Positions 7,187 through 17,127 of a DNA stretch of 64,000 nt are shown here, piece by piece; the stretch's first letter is position 1, and each line of letters begins with the position of its first letter. Under the pieces are notes generated by a model that saw nothing but the letters and a program-made list of their open reading frames with translations, did not search any database and was not told the DNA's origin. The stretch lies in the NCBI RefSeq assembly GCF_003860465.1, contig NZ_CP034183.1:2497501-2561500 (forward strand), in the 5' to 3' direction. Position numbers and translations under genes: made by a program. Origin of the DNA: Deinococcus psychrotolerans. GTDB taxonomy: Bacteria; Deinococcota; Deinococci; Deinococcales; Deinococcaceae.

Positions 7187-7228
7187 CACCGCCTCCGAGT
7201 CAGTACAGCGCCAGCACTTGGTCAGCAA

Positions 7229-7257
7229 AAAGCCCCCAAAGCGGGGGTCGTTTTTTT
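7229..7257 (+). terminator. Terminator after pilT
   Basis: CCCCC-AAAGC-GGGGG stem followed by TCGTTTTTTT, 43 bp past the stop. Confidence 0.85.
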
Positions 7258-7275
7258 GCTATGAAGCTTTGTTCG

Positions 7276-7349
<74 letters not shown>

Positions 7350-7446
7350 TTAAATACTGATCATATAAGCACCGTCTATTTAAGCACTCAGGGCCAAGTC
7401 CCTAACCCAGCAGAATTGACCCTGTAAGCGCTCATGCGCGTGACAT

Positions 7447-7523
<77 letters not shown>

Positions 7524-7658
7524 TCACCACGCGCAGAAAGGAGTATAGCAGAGTTCGCGCCAATCACAAGCCTGCCCATTGGTGCCCGTCTATTCGGCTT
7601 AGTGGATGTTAAGCCGCTTGGCTCTCGCTGCACGTCGGCGCGGCGCGTAAGCTCAGGC

Positions 7659-7901
7659 ATGTTGCTCATTCCTGTTTTTTTGCCTCCGGCCCCGCTGCAT
7701 CCCCTGACCCGCGCCGTGCTGGACGATCTCGGCTCGGCGCATCCCGGAACTGTTGCCGCCGCCGTCCAAGCCTTACAGGATGCGGGCAGGCCGCAGCAAC
7801 TCCTGAGGGTGGGGCTGCTGCACCCTTCCGAGCGGGTGCGGGCGCGGTGCCAAGCGCTGCTCCAAAATGCGGGTTGGCAAGACGCGGGTTGGAGTCAATG
7901 A
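7659..7901 (+). CDS. Small hypothetical protein
   Basis: 80 aa. The frame is open back through the tRNA-Pro gene, but the likely start is the ATG at 7659, because a -10 box TAAGCT at 7648-7653 ends 5 nt before it, the pattern seen for most genes here. The protein is Leu- and Ala-rich with two helical stretches (HPGTVAAAVQALQDAG and SERVRARCQALLQNAG) resembling one or two HEAT-type repeats. No family is recognised. Confidence 0.5.
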   Translation: MLLIPVFLPPAPLHPLTRAVLDDLGSAHPGTVAAAVQALQDAGRPQQLLRVGLLHPSERVRARCQALLQNAGWQDAGWSQ

Positions 7902-8005
7902 CACCCCAGTTTGTTCGCCCCACCATTTCCTAAATACGGACACCAACATTTTGACCTTAACTACTCACCACAACCCGCTTTCCTGAGAGCCGTTATCATG
8001 CCCGC

Positions 8006-9358
8006 ATGTCTAAACGCCGTACCGCTACTCTCGCCGCCGCAGCGCTCACCGCTGCTGCCGTAGTTGCCGCCCGCAGCCGCCCCGCCGCCACTGCTGGGCA
8101 AGTCCGCGACGCCGCGCTGAATTTGCTTGGGGCCGGTCTGCCCACGCGCCGCCGCTTTTCCATCACGCTGTGGGACGGCACCACTTTGCCCGCCACCGCA
8201 GGAGAAGACGCCAAACTCATCCTCAACAGCCCCAAGACGCTGGGCCGAATGCTGCGGCTGCCCCTCGATGTGGCGCTGGGCGAAGCCTACATTCGGGGCG
8301 ACTTTGACATCGAGGGCGATTTCTCAGCGGTGGTGGAACTGGCCGATACCTTCGACGCCGCGCCGGGCTGGGCCGCCATGCCCGCCATGCTGCGCGACTA
8401 CGAAACCCTGCGCCGGGGAGCCGGAGCGCCGCCGCCCGCGCCCAAAGCCAGTTTGGAAGGCGAAACCCACAGCCGTGAGCGCGACAAGGCCGCCATTGCC
8501 CACCATTACGACGTGTCCAACGACTTTTACAAGCTGTGGTTAGATTCAAGGATGGTCTATTCGTGCGGCTATTTTCCCAATGGTGACGAAACGCTGGACG
8601 AGGGCCAGGCTGCCAAACTGGAACTGATCTGCCGCAAGCTGAGGCTCAAACCTGGCGAAAAGCTGCTGGACATCGGCTGCGGCTGGGGCGGATTAGCCAT
8701 CTACGCCGCGCAACACTACGGCGTCTCGGTGTTGGGCGTCACGCTGTCGGAAGCGCAGTTGCAGGAAGGCCAGGCGCGGGTCACGGCTGCTGGACTGGAT
8801 CACTTGGTCAGCCTAGAGCTGCGCGATTACCGCGACGTTGAGGGACCGTTCGACAAGATCAGCAGCATCGGGATGGCCGAGCACGTGGGCCGCAAGAACA
8901 TGGCCGAGTATTTTGCCACCACCATGCGCGTGTTGCGTCCCGGCGGACTGATGCTCAACCACGCCATCTCGTCGGGGCTGGGGCAGGCCAAGGTGTCGAA
9001 CTTGCTGCAATCCGGCAATTTCGCCCGCCGCTACGTGTTCCCAGACGGTGAACTGCTGCCGATCTGGGAAACCCAGAAGTTTGCCGAGGAAGCGCTGTTT
9101 GAAGTGCGCGACGTGGAAAACCTGCGCGAGCACTACGCTCAGACCACCCAGCATTGGGCCAAAAATCTGGAAGCCCACGAAGCCGAAGCGCTGGCCCATT
9201 TGGGCGAGGAGCGCTACCGCCTGTGGCGCATTTACCTGAACGCCTGCGTGTATTACTTCAGCGCCGGCCACCTTTCCATCTTTCAAACCCTGCTGGCCAA
9301 GCCGGACGCCGGGCGGCGAGTGGAACTGCCGAGAAGCCGGGCGGATTTGTACCAGTAA
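8006..9358 (+). CDS. cfa: Cyclopropane-fatty-acyl-phospholipid synthase
   Basis: 450 aa. It transfers a methylene group from SAM to the double bond of unsaturated acyl chains in membrane phospholipids. An Ala-rich N-terminus (possibly membrane-associated) leads to the family's N-terminal lipid-binding domain (A-L-G-E-A-Y-I-R-G-D-F-D), then H-H-Y-D-V-S-N-D-F-Y and the SAM site L-D-I-G-C-G-W-G-G at about residue 220. The C-terminal region has Y-x-F-P-D-G-E-L and W-R-I-Y-L-N-A-C. All these are hallmarks of the CFA synthase family. The -10 TATCAT (7994-7999) ends 6 nt before the ATG. The gene converges on the glycolate oxidase operon, with a shared hairpin between them. Confidence 0.93.
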   Translation: MSKRRTATLAAAALTAAAVVAARSRPAATAGQVRDAALNLLGAGLPTRRRFSITLWDGTTLPATAGEDAKLILNSPKTLGRMLRLPLDVALGEAYIRGDFDIEGDFSAVVELADTFDAAPGWAAMPAMLRDYETLRRGAGAPPPAPKASLEGETHSRERDKAAIAHHYDVSNDFYKLWLDSRMVYSCGYFPNGDETLDEGQAAKLELICRKLRLKPGEKLLDIGCGWGGLAIYAAQHYGVSVLGVTLSEAQLQEGQARVTAAGLDHLVSLELRDYRDVEGPFDKISSIGMAEHVGRKNMAEYFATTMRVLRPGGLMLNHAISSGLGQAKVSNLLQSGNFARRYVFPDGELLPIWETQKFAEEALFEVRDVENLREHYAQTTQHWAKNLEAHEAEALAHLGEERYRLWRIYLNACVYYFSAGHLSIFQTLLAKPDAGRRVELPRSRADLYQ

Positions 9359-9360
9359 AG

Positions 9361-9409
9361 CGGCGTGTGGAGAGAGCGACCTTTTCGGTTGCCTTTCCAC
9401 ACGCCGTTT
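9361..9409. terminator. Bidirectional terminator between cfa and glcE
   Basis: CGGCGTGTGGA at 9361-9371 pairs perfectly with TCCACACGCCG at 9396-9406, followed by TTTC on the plus strand. Confidence 0.7.
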
Positions 9410-10066
9410 CTACAGCGCTGCCGCCACTTTCTGAAACAGCGGCGGCACGTCCGGCTGCGCTAGGCCGCTCAGCCAGCCGAAACGCAAATCGCGCACTGGC
9501 CCGCCCTCGCCCGGACTCATCCCAGCAGCAAACAGGGAGCGCAGATCGAGCGGGGCGCTGACCTCTTCGCCGCCGAACTCGGCCAGTACGGCGGCCACCT
9601 CCCGGGCGTGGCCGAAGTGCATCAGGTGGATGCGGCCTTCCACTTCCCAGATAAAGCGGGCGCGGCCAGGGGAGAGGTCGGCCAGCGCTCCCGAGCGGCT
9701 GACATGGCGTGCGGCCAAACCGGGCCGAAGCCGCAAGGTGACTTCTTGAGCAACGCCCAGCAGCCCGAACGAGCCGACAAACAGCCGCGTCAGGTCGTAG
9801 CCTTGCACGTTCTTGACGACTTGTCCGCCTGCTTTGATGGTTCGTCCGCTGGGAGCTTCAAAGGTGACGCCCAAAATTTCACCCGTGAAGAAAAAGTTCT
9901 GGGCAAAGCCGCCGCGAATGAGCAGGCCGTTTAAGCCGCCGGGCAACTCGACTGGCGGAAAGGGCGGATACAGGCCAGCCGGAAGTGATTCATAAATCTC
10001 CAGCAGGTCGGTGTCTCCGCTGGCGACTAGGGTCTGATCGGCAGCGCTGAGTTTAAGGATGGGCAT
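9410..10066 (-). CDS. glcE: Glycolate oxidase FAD-binding subunit, short form
   Basis: 218 aa. It forms part of the membrane-associated glycolate dehydrogenase with GlcD and GlcF. The core [20 protein letters not shown] motif, followed by G-L-L-G-V, is diagnostic of GlcE. The protein is much shorter than the roughly 350-residue Escherichia coli subunit. The N-terminal FAD-site strand-loop (I-Q-G-x-x-S/G-K type) is missing, and the first 60 residues look different. A ribosome site GGAGG lies 8 nt before the ATG, so this start is real and the shortening is not an annotation artefact. It is the last gene of the glcF-glcD-glcE operon. Confidence 0.85.
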   Translation of the reverse strand: MPILKLSAADQTLVASGDTDLLEIYESLPAGLYPPFPPVELPGGLNGLLIRGGFAQNFFFTGEILGVTFEAPSGRTIKAGGQVVKNVQGYDLTRLFVGSFGLLGVAQEVTLRLRPGLAARHVSRSGALADLSPGRARFIWEVEGRIHLMHFGHAREVAAVLAEFGGEEVSAPLDLRSLFAAGMSPGEGGPVRDLRFGWLSGLAQPDVPPLFQKVAAAL

Positions 10067-10137
10067 AGGGTGGGCCTCCGTGTGGGTGGCTATGGGAAAC
10101 AGAGGGGGTGTCGAGTGTCAGGAGACTTGCTTCACAC

Positions 10138-11567
<1,430 letters not shown>

Positions 11568-11571
<4 letters not shown>

Positions 11572-12845
11572 AGCAGCCCCTGATAGGCCATGTCCAAAAT
11601 CTCGATGGTGTGGTGAATCGGCACGCCGCTGCCTTGCCGTCTGAGGTGGCTTTGAATCTGGGTGTGGCAGCCGATGTTGCCGCTGGCGACCATATCCGGC
11701 TGCGTTGACAGCACATTCTTGGCCTTGCGCTCACCGAGCTGGGTGGCGAGTTCAGGCTGCTCCAAGTTGTAAGTGCCTGCCGAGCCGCAGCACAGATCGC
11801 CCTCCGGGACTTCCAACAGGCTCACGTTGGGAATCAGTTTGAGGAGCGCCCTCGGCTCGGCGCGGATGCCTTGCGCGTGGGCCAGGTGGCAAGCGTCGTG
11901 GTAAGCGATTTTAATCGGCCTGGAAGCGGGCATAAACGGTTCCAGGCCGCCGTCCTCGCTCAGCTGTGCCAGGAAGGTACTGATGTCCATGACTTTGGCC
12001 GCCAGCTTTTTGGCTGCGTCTTCGTCGGGGAGGCCGTGCAAGACTTCGGGATACTCGCGCAGACCCGCCCCGCAGCCCGCCGCATTGCTGAGAATGGCGT
12101 CGTACTCGTCTGGATTGAAGGCCGCGATGTTGTTGCGGGCCAGTTTCAGGGCTTCATCCCGCGCTCCGGTGTGCAGCGCCGCCGCCCCGCAGCAGCCCTG
12201 ATCCTCCGGAATGACGACTTCCACGCCGTTGCGGGCCAGCACCCGCAAGGTGGCCGCGTTGAAATTGGGCGCGAGGGCTTGCTGAGCGCAGCCGACGAGG
12301 AAGGCGACTCTGGCCCGTTTTGTTCCCTGCGCTGGCGTGAACTTCGGCAAATCCAGCATGGCCGGAACATGTTCGGGCAACAGATCGAGCGGCGATTTGA
12401 GAGCGTCGGGCAGCAGCGGCGCGAGCGGCTTGGCGTACTGGCCGATTCTGGCGGCCACGCTGAACAACTTGGGAGCTGGAAGCGCCTTCAGAATGGCGAC
12501 GCGCTTGGCCTTGTCGAAAGCACTTCTGTTGCGCTGAGGCTCGCTCCAGCCGCGAAAACTGGTGATCAGTTCGCCGTAGGCCACTCCACTGGGGCAGGCG
12601 GTGACGCAGCCCATGCAGCCCAGGCAGCGGTCCAGGTGCGGCGCGGCGTCAAACAGCGGCAGCTCACCTTCCAGCACTTCCTTCATCAGGAAGATGCGCC
12701 CGCGTGGACTGTCCATCTCGTCGCCCAGCAGCGCGTAGGTGGGACAAGCGGGCAGGCAAAAGCCGCAGTGGACGCAGGCCTCGATGGCGTGGGCCATGAT
12801 TTCGCCCTGCGGCCCGATCTGGCTGACGGGAATGTCATGGTTCAT
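11568..12845 (-). CDS. glcF: Glycolate oxidase iron-sulfur subunit
   Basis: 425 aa from the ATG at 12845 (MNHDIPVSQ). The frame is open 79 codons further upstream, but that part is not protein-like. Two ferredoxin-type [4Fe-4S] motifs are visible: [12 protein letters not shown] and [12 protein letters not shown]. Two CCG domains (C-C-G-A-A and C-C-G-S-A) follow, as in heterodisulfide-reductase-like electron carriers. It passes electrons from GlcD/GlcE towards the respiratory chain. First gene of the operon. A possible -10 TATTGT lies about 45 bp upstream with GGAGG between. Confidence 0.93.
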
Positions 12846-13031
12846 GGCGTAGCCCTCATGCCTCCGAGGATGGCACACGGTGGGCGGGACAATAGTGCGG
12901 CGGGCAAGACAAGTCGGTAGAGGTTGAGAATCGGCGCTGATCTGGGCAGCGTGGGGACTTTGGTACGATAGGCAGGAGAAGTGGATTGTGTTGAGGAGTG
13001 ATTTACTATATCTACCGCAAATCCACGCCTT

Positions 13032-13385
13032 TTGTTTCCTCTGGTTTTCTACGTACTGCTTATCAGTGCGGCACTTATCCACAAATGGCTGACTCCGCTC
13101 TCACCCGCTCAACGCATTGCGGTGGAGAGTGGATTGGAGAGGGATGACGCGAAGTCAAGCATTTTTTTAGGAAGTGTCGCCTCTATTTGTCAAGAAAATC
13201 AGGATAGTATAGCTCAACAGATCATCAAGGCAGCTAAACTTTCGAATGAGAGTGGATCTGGTAATACTCCTATCGATATCTTCTCCGAAGTAGGAATGAA
13301 ACTCAATAGCCCTTCTTCTAAAATAACTGCGGGATATTGTAAACGTCAAATCGACTCGCTCGTAAATTTTAAATATAAAAAGTAA
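13032..13385 (+). CDS. Low-GC hypothetical protein, possibly secreted
   Basis: 117 aa from a TTG start; no ATG is available near the N-terminus. The first 20 residues ([19 protein letters not shown]) are hydrophobic and could be a signal or anchor. The rest is polar, with two Cys (S-I-C-Q-E and G-Y-C-K-R). The DNA is clearly less GC-rich than all neighbours, suggesting recent acquisition or a non-coding stretch. There is no convincing ribosome site or -10 box at the right spacing, so its coding status is uncertain. Confidence 0.4.
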   Translation: MFPLVFYVLLISAALIHKWLTPLSPAQRIAVESGLERDDAKSSIFLGSVASICQENQDSIAQQIIKAAKLSNESGSGNTPIDIFSEVGMKLNSPSSKITAGYCKRQIDSLVNFKYKK

Positions 13386-13415
13386 CTTCCCTTCTCTACA
13401 CTCTCAATTCACCGC

Positions 13416-13910
13416 CTACTTCTTCCCCTTCAACACCTTCACCAGTCCCAGCGTGGCCTCGCTATACCCCGCCCGTTCATACAACTTGCGGGCGCGGACG
13501 TTGGTGGCAAAGACATGCAGTTGGATGTGCTTCAAACCCTGCGCTCTGGCCCAGTTCTCGGCCTCGTTCAGCAAAATCTGGCCCAGGCCTAGGCCCTCGG
13601 CCCACTCTGCGAGTGCCAAGTCAGCCAAGTAGGCAAACGGTTTGCCGAACAGCGGGCGCTCGGTGTCCAGGCGCAGGAATCCAGCGCGGCGAGGGGGCTT
13701 TTCCTCCTCTTCCACCCAAGCGATCAGCAGGGCGCTGTCGGTTTGCGGCGCGGCGAGGGCGGCCAGCAGATTCTGAGTCGCGCCCGCCAGCACCGCGCCT
13801 TCGTCTTGGCCTAATGGCAGGCCGAACGAGATGAAACGCGGCAAGAGGGACTGCAAAAACCCCACATCCTCACGGGTGGCGGGCCGCAAAATCAGGGCGC
13901 TGTCGGTCAT
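13416..13910 (-). CDS. GNAT-family N-acetyltransferase
   Basis: 164 aa. The acetyl-CoA-binding fold is supported by a strand then G-L-G-L-G-Q-I-L-L, a short form of the (Q/R)-x-x-G-x-(G/A) loop, and by the C-terminal A-T-N-V-R-A-R-K-L-Y-E-R-A-G-Y that closes most GNAT domains. The substrate is unknown. The -10 TATTAT (13917-13922, minus) ends 6 nt before the ATG, so the transcript is leaderless. Confidence 0.88.
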   Translation of the reverse strand: MTDSALILRPATREDVGFLQSLLPRFISFGLPLGQDEGAVLAGATQNLLAALAAPQTDSALLIAWVEEEEKPPRRAGFLRLDTERPLFGKPFAYLADLALAEWAEGLGLGQILLNEAENWARAQGLKHIQLHVFATNVRARKLYERAGYSEATLGLVKVLKGKK

Positions 13911-13940
13911 GCGGGCATAATAGCGGGTCTTCTGGAAGGT

Positions 13941-15788
13941 CTAGAGCCGCAGTCCTGTTGCTTGCAAGCGGGCGTAGACGCCGCCTTGAGCCATCAATTC
14001 GGCGTGGGTACCCTGCTCGGTCAGGCCGTCCTTGGTCAGCACGAGGATTCGTCCGGCATTCCGTACAGTCGACAGGCGGTGCGCGATGACCAGTGTGGTG
14101 CGCCGCTGGGCCAGACGCTCCAACGATTCCTGCACCAGCGCTTCGGATTCGTTGTCTAGGGCGCTGGTGGCCTCGTCAAAGATCAACACGGGCGGGTCTT
14201 TGAGGAACACCCGCGCGATGCTCAGGCGCTGCTTTTGCCCACCGGACAGCTTCACGCCGCGCTGACCGATGTCGGTGTGGTAGCCATTTGGCAGCGCCGC
14301 AATGAAATCGTGCGCCCCGGCTTGCCGCGCAGCTTCCTTGATCTCGGCCTCGCAGGCAGTGGGGCGTCCATAGCGGATGTTGTCCAGTACAGTTCCGGCG
14401 AACAGGTACACGTCCTGCTGCACCACACCGATCTGCCGCCGCAGGGAATCCAGTTTCAGATCAGTGATCGGTGTGCCGTCCAGCAAAATCTGCCCTTCGC
14501 TGACCTCGTAAAAGCGCGGAATCAGGGCGCAGAGGGTGCTCTTGCCCACCCCCGACGCGCCCACCAGCGCCACGAACTCACCCGCATGGATACTCAGGTT
14601 GATGCCCTGTAGCGCTGGTGGCTGATCAGGGCCGTAGCGAAAGGTGACGTGCTGGAAGGTGATCTCGCCGCGCACGTCCCTGATTTCTAGTGCTTGCGGC
14701 GCGTCCTGAATGCTGGGGCTAACCGCCATCAATTCCAGAAAACGCTCAAAGCCCGTGACCCCCTCCTGAAGCAGCCGGGCGATGTTGACCAGCCGCGAAA
14801 CGGGCTCCAGCAGCAGGCCCACGCACAGCAGGTACGTCACCAGTTCATCCAGCCGCAGCGCCCCGCGCACGCTGGCAAGGCCGCCAAAAGACAGCACGGC
14901 AATCAGCATCAGTTGCGAGAAGGCAGTCATGCCCTGATAGAAATACGCTTCAGCGCGGTATTCGGCTCGGCGGCTGTCCACGAAGCGGGCGTTCTCGGCG
15001 TCAAAACGGCGCTGTTCGGTGGCCTCTCCGGTAAAGGACTGCACCACGCGGATGCCCGCCAAGGTGTCTTCGGCCTGCGCATTCACGTCGGCAATCCGCG
15101 CCCGGCTCCGCATCATGGCGGCGTTCATGCGAATGTTGAAGAAGACCGCATAGGCCGCCATGAGCGGCAAGAAGGCGAACAGCAGCAGCGTCAGGTTGAG
15201 ATTGATGCTTGCCAGAATGACGAATACGCCCACAAATTTCAGCAGCGCAATCAGCAGGTCTTCTGGGAAGTGGTGTGCCAGTTCGCCGATGTTGTACAAG
15301 TCGTTGGTGAGGCGGCTCATCAGTTGCCCGGTGCGCTGGGAGTCGTAAAAGCCGAAGGGCAGCGATTGCAGATGCCGGAACAAATCACGCCGCATGTCGC
15401 CTTCCATACGCGTGCCCATGATGTGTCCCTGATAATCCACGAAAGTATTACAGATCAGATGGAGCGCCACCAGCCCCAGCATAAAGACGCCCACGCGGGT
15501 CAGGTCGGCCAGCGCCTGCGGGCCAGTTTCACCCAGCCCAGCCTCTCCCAGTACGGTGCGGGTCACATACCCAGCACACAGCGGAAAAATCAGGGTGATG
15601 CCCGCCACCACGAAGGCGCATAGCAAATCCAGAATCAGGATGCGGCGGTAAGGGCGGTAATACGAGGCAAAGGTTTTCAGCCGGGCCAGTAGCGGCAGCG
15701 TGACGGGCGGAATCACCGGCACGCCCAGCGAGAGGAGGGAGCGGTGAATAGACCAGGAAATACGGTTACAACATGGGTGAACTTCCAC
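13941..15788 (-). CDS. ABC exporter, MsbA-like (fused membrane and ATPase domains)
   Basis: Up to 615 aa. An N-terminal six-helix membrane domain (about residues 45-335) is fused to a nucleotide-binding domain. The ATPase motifs are complete: Walker A G-A-S-G-V-G-K-S-T, Q-loop V-V-Q-Q-D-V, signature L-S-G-G-Q-K-Q-R, Walker B V-L-I-F-D-E-A-T-S-A-L-D, and switch A-H-R-L-S-T. It works as a homo- or heterodimer exporting lipids, peptides or drugs. The frame begins at a weak GTG at 15788; the true start may be one of the GTG codons near V-P-V-I-P-P about 22 codons later. A small ORF with a strong ribosome site ends inside the first codons and may couple translation. Confidence 0.88.
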   Translation of the reverse strand: MEVHPCCNRISWSIHRSLLSLGVPVIPPVTLPLLARLKTFASYYRPYRRILILDLLCAFVVAGITLIFPLCAGYVTRTVLGEAGLGETGPQALADLTRVGVFMLGLVALHLICNTFVDYQGHIMGTRMEGDMRRDLFRHLQSLPFGFYDSQRTGQLMSRLTNDLYNIGELAHHFPEDLLIALLKFVGVFVILASINLNLTLLLFAFLPLMAAYAVFFNIRMNAAMMRSRARIADVNAQAEDTLAGIRVVQSFTGEATEQRRFDAENARFVDSRRAEYRAEAYFYQGMTAFSQLMLIAVLSFGGLASVRGALRLDELVTYLLCVGLLLEPVSRLVNIARLLQEGVTGFERFLELMAVSPSIQDAPQALEIRDVRGEITFQHVTFRYGPDQPPALQGINLSIHAGEFVALVGASGVGKSTLCALIPRFYEVSEGQILLDGTPITDLKLDSLRRQIGVVQQDVYLFAGTVLDNIRYGRPTACEAEIKEAARQAGAHDFIAALPNGYHTDIGQRGVKLSGGQKQRLSIARVFLKDPPVLIFDEATSALDNESEALVQESLERLAQRRTTLVIAHRLSTVRNAGRILVLTKDGLTEQGTHAELMAQGGVYARLQATGLRL

Positions 15789-15885
15789 CCGTGCAACAAC
15801 GAGACTTGAGAGATAGGCATGAAGTGTAACGTCCTCCGAGGAAAGTGGCGATCTGGTTCGGGGCGGGCGTTACGTGGCTTTTCAT
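15766..15885 (-). CDS. Candidate 39-aa small ORF upstream of the ABC exporter
   Basis: ATG at 15885 with a good ribosome site (TTTAGGAGA, 6-7 nt upstream), coding MKSHVTPAPNQIATF and then a Cys- and Ser-containing tail. It stops inside the 5' end of the exporter frame, so it could be a leader peptide or simply mark the true message start. No family is recognised. Coding status rests on the ribosome site and position only. Confidence 0.35.
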   Translation of the reverse strand: MKSHVTPAPNQIATFLGGRYTSCLSLKSRCCTGGSSPML

Positions 15886-15957
15886 GGTGAGTCTCCTAAA
15901 GCTTGGTCTTACGCTCAGCATAGCCATGAGGCGAGGTGCGGGCATGGGCCAATAGGC

Positions 15958-16131
15958 TTAGAGCTCGACCTGAAAGGCAGGTTGTGGAGTGTGTTCGGTT
16001 TCATCATCTGAAACGTTGGACAAGGTGTGGCCCAGTTGCTCAAAACGCTGGAGATGTTCCACGTTGCTGATCGTCACACTGTCAAGGCTGTGAGTAGCTA
16101 TGCGCGTCCATAAATGATGTTTCGCCTTCAC
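15958..16131 (-). CDS. Candidate 57-aa small protein
   Basis: GTG start with a strong purine-rich ribosome site (GGGGAGAGG) 5 nt upstream. The product begins VKAKHHLWTRIATHS and ends in an acidic tail with Q-V-E-L. The frame remains open for about 35 further codons upstream, so it could also be the tail of a decayed larger gene cut by the promoter of the gene at 16213. No homologue is recognised. Confidence 0.4.
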   Translation of the reverse strand: MKAKHHLWTRIATHSLDSVTISNVEHLQRFEQLGHTLSNVSDDETEHTPQPAFQVEL

Positions 16132-16212
16132 ACCATCCTCTCCCCAACCAGTTGACCAAAATTGTAAACAAACCAGATTCCTCGTCGGTGCGGCGCTGCT
16201 AGACTCGCCGGT

Positions 16213-17127
16213 ATGACCTGGCTCAAACCGCTCCTCACCCCCGCAGGCGCTGAGAGCGCTTACACGGCTTTCTTCGCTGACTTGGAAGCCAAACTCAGTG
16301 ACCCGGCCACCTCGCGCCCGGAATTGGTGCGCGAACTGCTGGCCGAGCTGATGTATGGCCGCTCCTACGCCGCCCTAGAAGCCGACGCGCCGATGGCCGC
16401 TCTCAATCTCGATTCGCGCAACGTCACTTTTGAATCCGAATACTACATGGCCACCGACGATGCCCAGTTTCAGCGGGTCAAGCCGCTGCTGTGGCTGTGG
16501 AAAAGCGTTGACCTGACGCCGCTGGGTCACAATCCCTTGTTCGGCATTCCGCTGCGGCGCATTCTGGCAGGCTACATTTTCAAATCCGTCGGGCGTGACT
16601 TCAAGTGCTGGCAGAATGTGGAATTCTCGGTGGGCTACAACATGGAAGTCGGTGATGATGTGGTCATTCACCGCAACGTGCTGCTCGACGACATCGGCGG
16701 CATCGAGCTGCACGACGGCGCGTCGGTCAGCGATTACGTCAACATCTACAGCCACACCCACTCGGTGCTCGACGGCCCCGACGTGACCCTGCGCAAAACC
16801 GTGATCGGGCGCGGCGCACGGCTGACCTATCACTCCACCATTTTGGCCGGAAGCGTGGTCAGCGACGACGCCATACTGGCGACCCACGCCCTGCTGCGTG
16901 GCGACATTGAGCCGCACGGCATCGCGATGGGCTTGCCCGCCAAAACCACCCGCCTCAAAATTCGGGAAGTGGGGCCAGTGGAGGGCATTGATTCTCGCAC
17001 CTTCGTGCCTGAGCCCGCCCGCAAAGCCAATCCGCAGTTTCCAGAGCCGACGCCCAACCAAACCAAGCGGTTAGAAGAGGAAGTGCTGTTGTCGCCAAGA
17101 ATGGGGTTTGTGGCGGGCAAGCGCTAA
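16213..17127 (+). CDS. Hexapeptide-repeat acyltransferase (left-handed beta-helix)
   Basis: 304 aa. A helical N-terminal half (about residues 1-125) precedes a left-handed parallel beta-helix. Hexapeptide-type turns such as V-G-D-D-V-V-I-H, I-E-L-H-D-G-A-S-V-S-D-Y, V-I-G-R-G-A and I-L-A-G-S-V-V-S-D-D-A-I run from about 145 to 240. It is most like maltose/galactoside O-acetyltransferases; the acceptor is unknown. The Pro-rich C-terminus is unassigned. The -10 TAGACT (16200-16205) ends 7 nt before the ATG. Its stop overlaps by 3 bp the stop of the convergent MFS gene. Confidence 0.85.
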   Translation: MTWLKPLLTPAGAESAYTAFFADLEAKLSDPATSRPELVRELLAELMYGRSYAALEADAPMAALNLDSRNVTFESEYYMATDDAQFQRVKPLLWLWKSVDLTPLGHNPLFGIPLRRILAGYIFKSVGRDFKCWQNVEFSVGYNMEVGDDVVIHRNVLLDDIGGIELHDGASVSDYVNIYSHTHSVLDGPDVTLRKTVIGRGARLTYHSTILAGSVVSDDAILATHALLRGDIEPHGIAMGLPAKTTRLKIREVGPVEGIDSRTFVPEPARKANPQFPEPTPNQTKRLEEEVLLSPRMGFVAGKR

